From NCBI GenBank assembly GCA_018267725.1, contig JAFDXY010000029.1, positions 1 through 64,000 on the forward strand: a stretch of DNA of 64,000 nucleotides, read 5' to 3'. Below the pieces are notes generated by a model that was not told where the DNA came from, searched no databases, and saw only the letters and a list, made by a program, of their open reading frames with translations. Below are positions 52,276-60,574 of the stretch, piece after piece. Origin of the DNA: Bacteroidota bacterium (GTDB lineage: Bacteria > Bacteroidota > Bacteroidia > Chitinophagales > Chitinophagaceae). How positions within the stretch are numbered: position 1 is the first letter of the stretch; each line of letters starts with the position of its first letter. Made by a program: the position numbers and the translations under genes.

Positions 52276-52764
52276 ATGACAATGTTTAAAAAAATATTAG
52301 AAAGCAAAGTGAGGGTTCAATATCAAGATTGTGACCCTTTTAATCATTTAAATAATTCAAAATACATTGATTATATTATTGCTGCCAGAACTGAACAATT
52401 ACTAGAGAATTATAATTTTAATACAGCTGAAATTGCCCAAGAGCAAGGTATAAGTTGGGTTGTAGCACAAACTCAAATTTCATACCTCTGCCCAGCCATA
52501 TGGCTTGAAAAGGTAACGATAGAAACAAAACTTATTACTTTTTCCGAATCAAGTTTATTAATAGAAGCATATATGTGGAACGAAAAAAAGACACATATCA
52601 AAGCCATAATGTGGGCAAAATTGGTGCATTTTAATATTAAAACTCAACGCAGTTTAAAACACTCAGAACAGCTATTAAATTTTTTCACACAAATACACTC
52701 TCCTTTAGAGAACAACTCATCTTTTGAGGAGCGAATAAAAGCATTAAAACAACTAAATCAATAA
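52276..52764 (+). CDS. acyl-CoA thioesterase (hotdog fold)
   Basis: The 162-aa protein has the 4-hydroxybenzoyl-CoA thioesterase signature YQDCDPFNHLNNSKYIDYII with the catalytic Asp, then the hotdog strand pattern. It hydrolyses acyl-CoA thioesters; the acyl chain is not known. It has a TetR operator at its promoter and ends 2 bp before the PEBP gene, so it probably forms a small TetR-controlled unit. Confidence 0.85.
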   Translation: MTMFKKILESKVRVQYQDCDPFNHLNNSKYIDYIIAARTEQLLENYNFNTAEIAQEQGISWVVAQTQISYLCPAIWLEKVTIETKLITFSESSLLIEAYMWNEKKTHIKAIMWAKLVHFNIKTQRSLKHSEQLLNFFTQIHSPLENNSSFEERIKALKQLNQ

Positions 52765-52766
52765 CT

Positions 52767-53307
52767 ATGAAACGAATAATTTTAATTCTAATATTGTTTG
52801 TAAGCATTAAAACAATTGCACAAACATTCACATTAAAAAGTAATGAACTTGGTGGGCAAGCCACCAACAAACAAGCACTTAACGGCTTTGGTTGCAATGG
52901 CGAAAACAAATCATCACAATTGTTTTGGGAAAATGCACCAAGTAATACTAAAAGCTTTGCTATTACCATTTTTGATGAAGATGCACCAACAGGAAGTGGT
53001 TGGTGGCATTGGTTAATTTTTGATATTCCTACTTCAGTAAAGGAATTAAAATCGGGTACAGGAAACATAGCTGCGAAGATTGCACCTGAAGATGCAATTC
53101 AAAGCATTACAGATTTTAAAACCTATGGTTATGGAGGACCCTGCCCTCCATAACCATAGTAAACCTCATAAATATATAATTTCTATTTATGCATTACGAA
53201 AGGATAAAATTGGTTTAGACAAAAATGCAAACCCTGCAATGGTAAGTTTCATGTTAGAGCAAAATGCTATAGAAAAAGCATCGCTCATTTTTTATTTCAA
53301 ACGATAA
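52767..53307 (+). pseudogene. PEBP/YbhB-like protein, frameshifted at an inverted repeat
   Basis: The first frame (52767-53153) has a signal peptide and PEBP-family motifs: KSFAITIFDEDAPTGSGWWH, WLIFDIPTSV, and TYGYGGPCPP, where the family continues with H-x-Y. The frame then stops with TAA. In the next frame SKPHKYIISIYALRKD and the expected C-terminus follow to 53307. One extra base explains the break. The break is inside a perfect 15-bp inverted repeat (53123-53137 and 53145-53159), so a hairpin-templated mutation is likely. The ligand of the intact family is unknown. Confidence 0.85.
53123..53159. repeat. 15-bp perfect inverted repeat at PEBP break
   Basis: CTATGGTTATGGAGG and its exact reverse complement CCTCCATAACCATAG with a 7-nt loop. 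The second arm contains the premature TAA. It is inside a coding region, where such a perfect stem is rare. Confidence 0.9.
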
Positions 53308-53339
53308 GCTATAAAATAAACTATTCAAAATAAAGTACT

Positions 53340-53861
53340 ATGAAGTATACATTATCAAAGTCATTGGAAATTATTGAAAGAACACCAAAGATACTTTTTA
53401 CAATGCTTTTGGGCTTATCAGAAGAGTGGATAACGTGTAATGAGGGAGAAAGTACTTGGAATACAAAAGAAGTTATAGCACACTTGATTGTTTGCGAAAA
53501 CACAAATTGGGTACCGAGAATAAGAATTATGTTATCAAACAGCACGAACAAAACCTTAGATCTTGTTGATATGTCTGCTCATTTTAAAATTGCAAAAGAA
53601 AACTCTTTAGAAGCATTACTTAATGAATTTAAAATGCTTAGAGATAAAAGTGTTACAGAAGTTAAAAAGTTTAATCTTCAAAATGCTGATTATGCAAATT
53701 TGGCATTCCATCCAAAAATCTTTGAAGTGAATCTACAGCAACTTATTGCTACTTGGGTTACGCACGACCTAAGTCACCTTACACAAATCTCAAGAGTAAT
53801 GGCAAAGCGATATAAAAATGAAGTGGGGGCATTTAAAGAATATTTAAAAATACTTAAATAA
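53340..53861 (+). CDS. DinB-family protein
   Basis: The 173-aa helical protein matches the DinB/YfiT metal-dependent four-helix bundle, with WNTKEVIAHLIVCENTNW (first His) and LIATWVTHDLSHLTQISRVM (the HxxxH pair). Family members are often thiol transferases; the substrate is unknown. It follows the PEBP pseudogene by 32 bp and may belong to the same TetR-neighbouring unit. Confidence 0.88.
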   Translation: MKYTLSKSLEIIERTPKILFTMLLGLSEEWITCNEGESTWNTKEVIAHLIVCENTNWVPRIRIMLSNSTNKTLDLVDMSAHFKIAKENSLEALLNEFKMLRDKSVTEVKKFNLQNADYANLAFHPKIFEVNLQQLIATWVTHDLSHLTQISRVMAKRYKNEVGAFKEYLKILK

Positions 53862-53908
53862 TACTGCAAGTAGAATCTACAAAAATAATAATTATATAAT
53901 TAAAAATT

Positions 53909-55393
53909 ATGAATATAAATAAATTACTAAGAAAAAAGCCTCTGGAAGCATATAATGAAGATATTAAAACAAGCCAACTAAAAAGAACATTGGGTAAGTG
54001 GGAATTAACCGCCGTGGGAGTTGGTGCAGTTATTGGCGGTGGAATATTTGTATTAACAGGAGTTGCAGCAAATCAATACGCAGGACCCGCTTTATCCTTG
54101 TCATTTGTATTAGCGGGAATTGGCTGCTTGTTTGCAGCATTCTGTTATGCTGAGTTTGCTAGCATATTGCCAGTTTCAGGATCTGCATACGCGTACTCAT
54201 ATGGAACAATTGGAGAATTTTTTGCATGGTTTATTGGATGGAACCTTATATTAGAATATATGATGGGGGCTACAACCGTAGCCGTTAGTTGGTCAAAATA
54301 TTTTGTAAAGTTATTGCATCTTTCGGGTATTCACAATATACCTACTTGGCTAATCAACGATCCTATAACAGCAAAAGAAGAAGCATTGCGGTTAGGAATA
54401 AGTCCACCCTACTTTTCCATTAATCTTCCTGCTGCATTAATTGTTTGGGTTGTTACTTATATTCTTGTTAAAGGCATAAAAGAATCTGCAAAAACAAACA
54501 ATATTATTGTTTCAATAAAAGTAGCAGCAGTATTATTTGTTGTAGTTGCAGGTATTGCATACATAAATCCGGCAAATTGGCAACCATTTATTCCAACAAA
54601 GATTGTTGATAATGCAGGAATGAGTCATTATGGGTTTGAAGGAGTATTAACAGCTGCTGGCATTGTTTTCTTTGCTTTTATTGGTTTTGATGCTGTCTCT
54701 ACTCAATCACAAGAATCAATTAATCCGATAAAAGATATTCCTTTTGCTATTATAACATCATTAATAATATGTACTATTTTATATATACTTGTTTCATTAA
54801 CTTTAACAGGAATGACAAAATATAACGAATTAGATTTGGGAGCTCCGGTAGCTTCAGCATTTAGTTCTGTAGGTTTAAATTGGGCTTCGCTATTAATTAC
54901 TATTGCTGCGGTAATTGGTTTAATTTCTGTAATGCTTGTAATGTTACTTTCTCAAACAAGAATATTTTTAAGTATGGCTAAAGATGGGTTATTGCCACCA
55001 AAAATTTTTGCAACCATTCATCCACAGTACAAAACACCTTGGAAAAGTACTATTTTATTAGGAGCTATTGCTTCTTTAATAGCAGCTATTACCCCAATTG
55101 AAAAGGCAACGAAAATGACAAGCATTGGAACTTTATTTGCATTTGCTATGATTTGTATTGCAGTTGTTATTTTAAGAAAAAAACAACCTACACTTTATAG
55201 GCCGTATAAAGTAAAACATCTTTTTCTTGTTGCAAGTTTAGGCTTTGGCTTTAATGTTCTATTAATGTTCAGCTTAGATAAATCAACATGGCTAAGATTA
55301 TTGGTATGGAGTGTAGTAGGTATTGCTGTTTATTTTATTTATAGTGCGAAATATAGTAATCTAAATAAAAATTCAAAAAATAATTCTTTATGA
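53909..55393 (+). CDS. APC-family amino-acid permease
   Basis: The 494-aa protein has about 12 transmembrane helices and the APC signature GVGAVIGGGIFVLTGVAANQ in helix 1, and FFAFIGFDAVSTQSQESINP in the middle, as in YfnA/CAT-type cationic amino-acid transporters. It imports amino acids at the inner membrane; specificity is not readable. It overlaps the next GNAT gene by 4 bp (ATGA). Confidence 0.92.
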   Translation: MNINKLLRKKPLEAYNEDIKTSQLKRTLGKWELTAVGVGAVIGGGIFVLTGVAANQYAGPALSLSFVLAGIGCLFAAFCYAEFASILPVSGSAYAYSYGTIGEFFAWFIGWNLILEYMMGATTVAVSWSKYFVKLLHLSGIHNIPTWLINDPITAKEEALRLGISPPYFSINLPAALIVWVVTYILVKGIKESAKTNNIIVSIKVAAVLFVVVAGIAYINPANWQPFIPTKIVDNAGMSHYGFEGVLTAAGIVFFAFIGFDAVSTQSQESINPIKDIPFAIITSLIICTILYILVSLTLTGMTKYNELDLGAPVASAFSSVGLNWASLLITIAAVIGLISVMLVMLLSQTRIFLSMAKDGLLPPKIFATIHPQYKTPWKSTILLGAIASLIAAITPIEKATKMTSIGTLFAFAMICIAVVILRKKQPTLYRPYKVKHLFLVASLGFGFNVLLMFSLDKSTWLRLLVWSVVGIAVYFIYSAKYSNLNKNSKNNSL

Positions 55394-55905
55394 GTTTTAT
55401 AATTGCAAATGCTTCTTCTAATGATTTGCCTATTATTTATAACCTCTTTGAAGAAGCCATTAAGTTTCAGAAAATAAATAATTATATTGGTTGGAATGAT
55501 TATGATAAAGAGTTTATAAAGTCGGATATTCAAAATAAACTTTTGTTCAAAGTAAGTGATGGTGATGATATTGCATGCATATTTAGCATTTGTTATAGCG
55601 ATGCTTTAATCTGGCGTGAGAAAGAAATAGGCAATGCAATTTATTTACATCGTATTGTATTAAATAGAAACTTTGAAGGCAAAAAATTATTTAGTAAAAT
55701 TCTTGAATGGGCAATACAGTTTGCTAAGAAAAGAAAATTAAAATATATTCGGATGGATACCTGGGCAAACAATGAAAAAATTATTACTTACTATAAAAGT
55801 TATGGCTTTTCGTTTATTGAAAATTACACAACGCCCAATATTGATAAACTTCCTATACAACACAGAAATTTAAAAGTAGCTTTACTTGAATTTAATTTGT
55901 ATTAA
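55390..55905 (+). CDS. GNAT-family N-acetyltransferase
   Basis: The 171-aa protein has the GNAT fold: YLHRIVLNRNFEGKKLFSKI matches the acetyl-CoA-binding motif A region (with a degenerate Q/RxxGxG/A), followed by IRMDTWANNEKIITYYKSYG. The acceptor is unknown. It is translationally coupled to the permease by a 4-bp overlap, which hints at an amino-acid-like substrate (inference). Confidence 0.85.
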   Translation: MSFIIANASSNDLPIIYNLFEEAIKFQKINNYIGWNDYDKEFIKSDIQNKLLFKVSDGDDIACIFSICYSDALIWREKEIGNAIYLHRIVLNRNFEGKKLFSKILEWAIQFAKKRKLKYIRMDTWANNEKIITYYKSYGFSFIENYTTPNIDKLPIQHRNLKVALLEFNLY

Positions 55906-55917
55906 AAATATAAACAC

Positions 55918-56508
55918 ATGAATTTTAAGTTTGAGGAAGATATTATTTTAGAGAACAATGCTTTAGTGTTACAACCTATTTCAATTAATGATATTGATAA
56001 TTTACTTGCCATAGCAACGGCTGATAAAACATTGCTTCAGTTTTCTCCTAAACAAGTTTATACAAAAGAGTTATTGACAGAATATATTGAAACTGCCATT
56101 AAGTTAAGAAACAATAATTCAAGATATTCTTTTAGCATATTTAATAAATATGAAAACTGTTATATGGGTAGCACTTCATTCTTAAATATTTTTAATACAG
56201 ATGATAGGCTTGAAATTGGTGCTACTTGGATTGGTAAACAATTTCAAGGAACGGGTTTGAATAGACAATGCAAATTTTTAATGCTGCAATATGCTTTTGA
56301 TACGGCAAATGCTTACAGGGTAGAATTTAAAACCGATGAAAGAAATTTACAATCGAGAAAAGCAATTGAAAAAATAGGCGGAAAATTTGAAGGTGTTTTA
56401 CGTAAGCACTCTATAATGTATGATGGTTTTAGAAGAAACACTTTTTGCTACAGTATTTTAAAACCAGAATGGGAAATAATGAAACCTTCATTTCTACATA
56501 CAAAATAA
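55918..56508 (+). CDS. RimJ/RimL-type GNAT acetyltransferase
   Basis: The 196-aa protein starts MNFKFEEDIILENNALVLQP and has LEIGATWIGKQFQGTGLNRQ with the acetyl-CoA loop, then VEFKTDERNLQSRKAIEKIG, typical of RimJ/RimL-like N-acetyltransferases. The target is not known. It follows the other GNAT by 12 bp and ends the run of genes begun by the permease. Confidence 0.88.
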   Translation: MNFKFEEDIILENNALVLQPISINDIDNLLAIATADKTLLQFSPKQVYTKELLTEYIETAIKLRNNNSRYSFSIFNKYENCYMGSTSFLNIFNTDDRLEIGATWIGKQFQGTGLNRQCKFLMLQYAFDTANAYRVEFKTDERNLQSRKAIEKIGGKFEGVLRKHSIMYDGFRRNTFCYSILKPEWEIMKPSFLHTK

Positions 56509-56523
56509 TATATCTGTAAAAAA

Positions 56524-57012
56524 TTAATTTAATCCAAAACCTCTAAACCAAGGCACTCCATCAAATCTAAAAGGCCAAGGTATGCATGCCAAAATAATTA
56601 CAAATGCAACAATATACATTATTGCTAATTTTTTGTTTTTAGGTCCGGGTTCTATATTATCATTCATAGAAATCCTTCTTGTTAAAGTAATAATTATAAT
56701 AGCTATAATCATTCCGGTAATATGTTCAACAGCCCAAAAACGGTTTACTGCGTTTGCCATTACATCATGCCCAAAATTGGGATAAGCTACCTTATCGGTA
56801 AAATAGTTTAATCCTTTTCCACCAAAAATATATTGGTATAAACCGGTTAGTAAATTAAGATGTGCTACAATAAGTAAACGTAAATTCCAACTTTTATCTT
56901 TTTGGGTATAAGGTGTGTTGGCTTCTACTAAACTGTTGGCAATATTAATAATTAAGAATAATAAAATTAACCAACGCAATAAACTGTGTACAGCTAAAAT
57001 TCCTTGATACAT
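56524..57012 (-). CDS. four-helix membrane protein, cytochrome-b-like
   Basis: The 162-aa protein has four hydrophobic helices with conserved-looking histidines: GILAVHSLLRWLILLFLI, VAHLNLLTGLYQYIFGG and AVEHITGMIIAIIII. In Bacteroidota such proteins are often labelled cytochrome B; the His residues could ligate haem, but this is not proven. It is monocistronic, and convergent to the GNAT gene. Confidence 0.6.
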   Translation of the reverse strand: MYQGILAVHSLLRWLILLFLIINIANSLVEANTPYTQKDKSWNLRLLIVAHLNLLTGLYQYIFGGKGLNYFTDKVAYPNFGHDVMANAVNRFWAVEHITGMIIAIIIITLTRRISMNDNIEPGPKNKKLAIMYIVAFVIILACIPWPFRFDGVPWFRGFGLN

Positions 57013-57132
57013 ATAGAAAATTTTGTTTTGGTGTTATAATATTTTCAACAAAATACAATAAAAAACCAAAGGTATATCAGGTTTACCTTGTACAACGAAG
57101 ATACTGTTTACGCCAATATGTAATTAATTAAT

Positions 57133-58236
57133 TTATTCAACCCAATCGGCAATAAATATGTTAGTATCGTGAGTGCCGCCATTATTTCTGTTAGATGAAA
57201 AAATTATTTTCTTTCCATCTCTTGTAAACATTGGGAAGGCATCAAACACTTTATCGTGTGTAATTTTTTCAATATGTTTTCCGTTTTCGTCTGTTAAATA
57301 CATATTAAACGGAAAGCCACGTTTATACTCGTAGTTGCTGCAAAAAACAATACGTTTGCTATCGGGCATAAAATTAGGAGCCCAATTTGCATTAGCTAAA
57401 TTTGTAATTTGTTTTACATTAGTTCCATCTGCATTGGCAGTATATACTTCCATATGTGTAGGAGCTACTAAATTATCTTTTAATAAAGTTTTATATTCAT
57501 CAATTTCTTCTTTTGTTTTTGGTCTGCTGGCACGCCAAATAATTTTTTTACCATCAGGGCTAAACCATGCACCGCCATCATAACCTAATTCGTGTGTAAT
57601 GCGTGTAACTTTTTCTGTTTTTAAATCCATTACATATAAATCTAAATCGCCATCACGCATAGAAGTAAAAATCATTTTTTTACCGTCGGGAGATAAGGTT
57701 GCTTCTGCATCGTAACCTTTTGTTTTGGTAAGTTGTTTAATAATTTTTCCTGATGTATCTGCTAAAAAAATATCGTAACTATCATAAATAGGCCAAATAT
57801 ATTTGTTACCATATTTTGCTCTGTCTGGTACAGGTGGGCAAGCATCTCCACCTAAGTAGGTTGATGCATAAATAATATGTTTTCCATCGGGTAAAAAATA
57901 AGCACAGGTTGTTCTGCCTTTTCCGCTGCTTATCATTTTATAAGTAAATTTTTCTCCTGCTTTAGTAGGTACTTTTCCTATAAAAATTTGATCGCAGTTT
58001 AAACCTTCTTTCGGATTTGTTCTTTGAAAAACAATATACTTCCCGTCATAACTCCAATAAGCTTCTGCATTGTCTCCACCAAAAGTTAATTGCTGAATAT
58101 TTTTAAAGTGTTTTTCATCGGTATATAAAACCGTATCGGCTGTTGTGGATTTTATTAATAAAGAACGTTTAGCAATAAAAGAACTGCCAACAACAATAAT
58201 TACTAAAAATGAAAGTAGAGGTAAATATTTTTTCAT
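57133..58236 (-). CDS. TolB-like beta-propeller protein
   Basis: The 367-aa exported protein has a signal peptide/anchor (about 4-22) and at least four PD40 blades with the pattern D-G-K-x-I-x-F/W: WSYDGKYIVFQR, FLPDGKHIIYAS, LSPDGKKMIFTSMRDGDLDL and FSPDGKKIIWRASR. It is related to the TolB propeller. A role in periplasmic binding is typical; the partner is not known. A TACATTTG promoter box lies 22 bp upstream. Confidence 0.88.
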   Translation of the reverse strand: MKKYLPLLSFLVIIVVGSSFIAKRSLLIKSTTADTVLYTDEKHFKNIQQLTFGGDNAEAYWSYDGKYIVFQRTNPKEGLNCDQIFIGKVPTKAGEKFTYKMISSGKGRTTCAYFLPDGKHIIYASTYLGGDACPPVPDRAKYGNKYIWPIYDSYDIFLADTSGKIIKQLTKTKGYDAEATLSPDGKKMIFTSMRDGDLDLYVMDLKTEKVTRITHELGYDGGAWFSPDGKKIIWRASRPKTKEEIDEYKTLLKDNLVAPTHMEVYTANADGTNVKQITNLANANWAPNFMPDSKRIVFCSNYEYKRGFPFNMYLTDENGKHIEKITHDKVFDAFPMFTRDGKKIIFSSNRNNGGTHDTNIFIADWVE

Positions 58237-58257
58237 GATATTTTGTTAATAATTCCG

Positions 58258-58265
58258 CAAATGTA
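58258..58265 (-). promoter_or_regulatory. -7 promoter box for TolB-like gene
   Basis: Minus strand TACATTTG, matching TAnnTTTG, 21 bp before the ATG. No clear -33 TTTG at the usual spacing. Confidence 0.55.
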
Positions 58266-58320
58266 ATTGTATGCTAAAAGTCAATTGTCATAGAACTGCA
58301 AGGAAAGTTAAGTTTGCAGT

Positions 58321-59112
58321 ATGAAAAATATATGGTTGGTTTTAATATTACTAAGTGCCTGTATTGCTTGCAACAATAAAAAAGAAAGCAAAAAAAATAA
58401 TGCTGCACAAGAAACCATTGTAACAAATTTAAAACAAAAAATTGCTCAAAAGCCCGATAGTATTGGATTGCACTTGCAGTTGGTAGATGCTTTAGACAGT
58501 TTAAATGATTATGCAAATGCCATAACCGAAATGAGTAATTTAATAAAAAAAGATAGTTTAAACTATGCTTTTTGGTATAGGTTGGGGCAATTATACAGCA
58601 GTGCAAAAGATACAGTTAGTGCCATAAAATCTTACAACAAAGCCATAAAAGTTTATCCGGCACCCGATGCTGTTTTAAGTTTAGCCAATTTATATGCCGA
58701 AACAAAAAACAGTACAGCTTTACAATTAACCGATTTTATTTTATCTATGCGTTTAGGCAGAGAATACAATGCCCATTGCTATTTTATAAAAGGTGTTTTT
58801 TTTGCAAGAACAAATAACAAACAAAAAGCTATTAGTTTTTTTGATGAATGTATAAACAATAATTTTAATTACCCTGAAGCATATTTAGAAAAAGGGTTTA
58901 TATTTTTTGATGCAGGTAAAAAAGAAGAAGCATTAAAAACATTTACCATGTGTGTTACCGTAAATAATACTTATGCCGATGGATATTATTGGGTTGCCAA
59001 ATGCAACGAAGCATTAAACAATAAAGCAGAAGCCATAATCAATTATCAAACGGCTTTACAGCTTGATGGCAATATGCAAGAAACTAAAGATGCTTTGCAA
59101 AGGCTGAAATAA
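58321..59112 (+). CDS. TPR-repeat lipoprotein
   Basis: The 263-aa protein has a signal peptide with lipobox (SACIAC at about 12-17) and then about six tetratricopeptide-like repeats (for example YAFWYRLGQLYSSAKDTVSA and CYFIKGVFFARTNNKQKAIS, then YPEAYLEKGFIFFDAGKKEE). It is a scaffold-type envelope protein; its partner is unknown. It is divergent from the TolB-like gene. Confidence 0.88.
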   Translation: MKNIWLVLILLSACIACNNKKESKKNNAAQETIVTNLKQKIAQKPDSIGLHLQLVDALDSLNDYANAITEMSNLIKKDSLNYAFWYRLGQLYSSAKDTVSAIKSYNKAIKVYPAPDAVLSLANLYAETKNSTALQLTDFILSMRLGREYNAHCYFIKGVFFARTNNKQKAISFFDECINNNFNYPEAYLEKGFIFFDAGKKEEALKTFTMCVTVNNTYADGYYWVAKCNEALNNKAEAIINYQTALQLDGNMQETKDALQRLK

Positions 59113-59172
59113 TTGAAACGTTTATCTTTGAATTAATCATTCATAATTCATAACCCTTAACTTATAACTTTT

Positions 59173-59823
59173 ATGGCACTTATTGCTCCATCATTATTAG
59201 CAAGTAATTTTTTAAAGCTGCAAGAAGAGTGTGAAATGCTTAACAACAGCAGTGCTGATTGGTATCATTTAGATGTAATGGACGGAAGATTTGTACCCAA
59301 TATAAGCTTTGGATTACCGGTTGTTGAACAAATACGTACCGCAACTAAAAAACCTTTAGATGTGCATTTAATGATTGTTGAACCCGAAAAATATATTGTA
59401 GATTTTAAAAATGCAGGAGCAGATCATATAACTATTCATTACGAAACATGCAATCATTTACACAGAAATATACAACAAATAAAAAGTTTAGGATTAAAAG
59501 CAGGAGTTGCATTAAACCCGCACACACCAATTATTTTATTAGAAGATATTATTTGTGATGTTGATATTGTATTGCTAATGAGTGTAAACCCAGGTTTTGG
59601 TGGGCAGCAATTTATACCCAACACCGTAGCTAAAATAAGAAGTTTAAAAAAATTAATTCATCAAACCAATTCGAAAGCATTAATAGAAATTGATGGTGGT
59701 GTTACATTAGAAAATGCAAGTGCATTATTACATACCGGTGCAGATGTATTGGTGGCAGGCAATACTGTATTTAAAAGTGCAAATCCAATTGATACTATTG
59801 CAAAACTGAAAATTACCGGTTAA
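59173..59823 (+). CDS. rpe: ribulose-phosphate 3-epimerase
   Basis: The 216-aa TIM-barrel enzyme has IAPSLLASNFLKLQEECEML, WYHLDVMDGRFVPNISFG with metal-binding His and Asp, PLDVHLMIVEP, VNPGFGGQQFIPN, IEIDGGVTLEN and VAGNTVFKS. It interconverts ribulose-5-phosphate and xylulose-5-phosphate in the pentose phosphate pathway. It is complete and ordinary. Confidence 0.97.
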   Translation: MALIAPSLLASNFLKLQEECEMLNNSSADWYHLDVMDGRFVPNISFGLPVVEQIRTATKKPLDVHLMIVEPEKYIVDFKNAGADHITIHYETCNHLHRNIQQIKSLGLKAGVALNPHTPIILLEDIICDVDIVLLMSVNPGFGGQQFIPNTVAKIRSLKKLIHQTNSKALIEIDGGVTLENASALLHTGADVLVAGNTVFKSANPIDTIAKLKITG

Positions 59824-59846
59824 GTGAAACAAAAAATTAATTAAAT

Positions 59847-59883
59847 AAAAAAGGCTCTGCAGTTTAATTGCAAAGCCTTTTTT
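59847..59883. terminator. bidirectional terminator between rpe and tRNA-Pro
   Basis: AAAAAAGGCT / AGCCTTTTTT with an inner TGCA / TGCA pairing. The T tracts on both strands can end both rpe and tRNA-Pro transcripts. Confidence 0.85.
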
Positions 59884-59892
59884 GTTTTTTGG

Positions 59893-59966
59893 TCGGGAGG
59901 ACAGGATTCGAACCTGCGACCCCCTGGTCCCAAACCAGGTATTCTACCGGGCTGAACTACCTCCCG
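59893..59966 (-). tRNA. tRNA-Pro (UGG)
   Basis: 74-nt tRNA: acceptor CGGGAGG / CCTCCCG, anticodon stem CCTGG / CCAGG with loop TTTGGGA (UGG, proline), T-loop TTCGAAT, discriminator A, CCA not encoded. Confidence 0.97.
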
Positions 59967-59996
59967 AACACGCACTTACTAATCTGTAACGGGCGG

Positions 59997-60027
59997 CAAA
60001 AATAGGGGTTGAATGTTTTTGTACAAA
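59997..60027 (-). promoter_or_regulatory. Bacteroidota-type promoter for tRNA-Pro
   Basis: Minus strand TTTG (60024-60027), 19 bp, TATTTTTG (59997-60004), matching the -33/-7 consensus, about 30 bp before the tRNA. Confidence 0.75.
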
Positions 60028-60156
60028 ATAAAAATATTGAAATTTTATTCTTGCAATTTTTTCTAAAACATTTTAAACCATCTATTCCTTTAAAACTTCA
60101 ACACATAAAATTTTATTATTTGCTTTAATTACAAGAATTTAAAAAATAAAATGCTT

Positions 60157-60192
60157 GGTAATCTCTATCTTCGGGCAACTTTAAAAATTACC
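60157..60192 (+). promoter_or_regulatory. hairpin in leader of the RRM gene
   Basis: GGTAAT / ATTACC arms with a long loop just before the favoured start at 60196. It could sequester the start region in a temperature-dependent way, as in cold-shock-type genes; no direct evidence. Confidence 0.35.
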
Positions 60193-60195
60193 CTA

Positions 60196-60552
60196 ATGCT
60201 ACTTTTTGTAACAGGTTTAATGAATGATATGGATGAAGTTGATTTGAAAGAAATGTTTGAATTATATGGTGAAGTAAAATCTGCAAAAGTTATATACGAT
60301 AAATTTACGCAAAAAAGCCGCGGCTTTGGTTTTGTTGAAATGCCTGTTGATGCTGAGGCAGAAGAAACAATTACTTTATTAAACGGTGTTACATTAGGAA
60401 GAAAAAAATTAACTGTTCAAAAAGCAGAACAACAATCTGGTGGCGGTGGTGGAAGAGATAACCGTAACAATAGCAACTATAACCGAAACAGCGGTGGTAG
60501 ATTTAATAATGATAGAAGAGAAGGCAACAATAGAGGTGGTTATAACCACTAA
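60196..60552 (+). CDS. RRM RNA-binding protein with glycine/asparagine-rich tail
   Basis: The 118-aa protein has one RRM: RNP2 MLLFVTGL at the N-terminus, VDLKEMFELYGEVKSAKVIY, RNP1 KSRGFGFVEMP, and TLLNGVTLGRKKLTVQKAEQ. The tail is G/N/R-rich (RDNRNNSNYNRNSGGRFNND). Bacterial proteins of this form are often cold-induced RNA chaperones. An ATG at 60151 would add 15 residues not typical of the family, so 60196 is favoured. Confidence 0.85.
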   Translation: MLLFVTGLMNDMDEVDLKEMFELYGEVKSAKVIYDKFTQKSRGFGFVEMPVDAEAEETITLLNGVTLGRKKLTVQKAEQQSGGGGGRDNRNNSNYNRNSGGRFNNDRREGNNRGGYNH

Positions 60553-60574
60553 TAAACCTTTATTGCATTTATTA

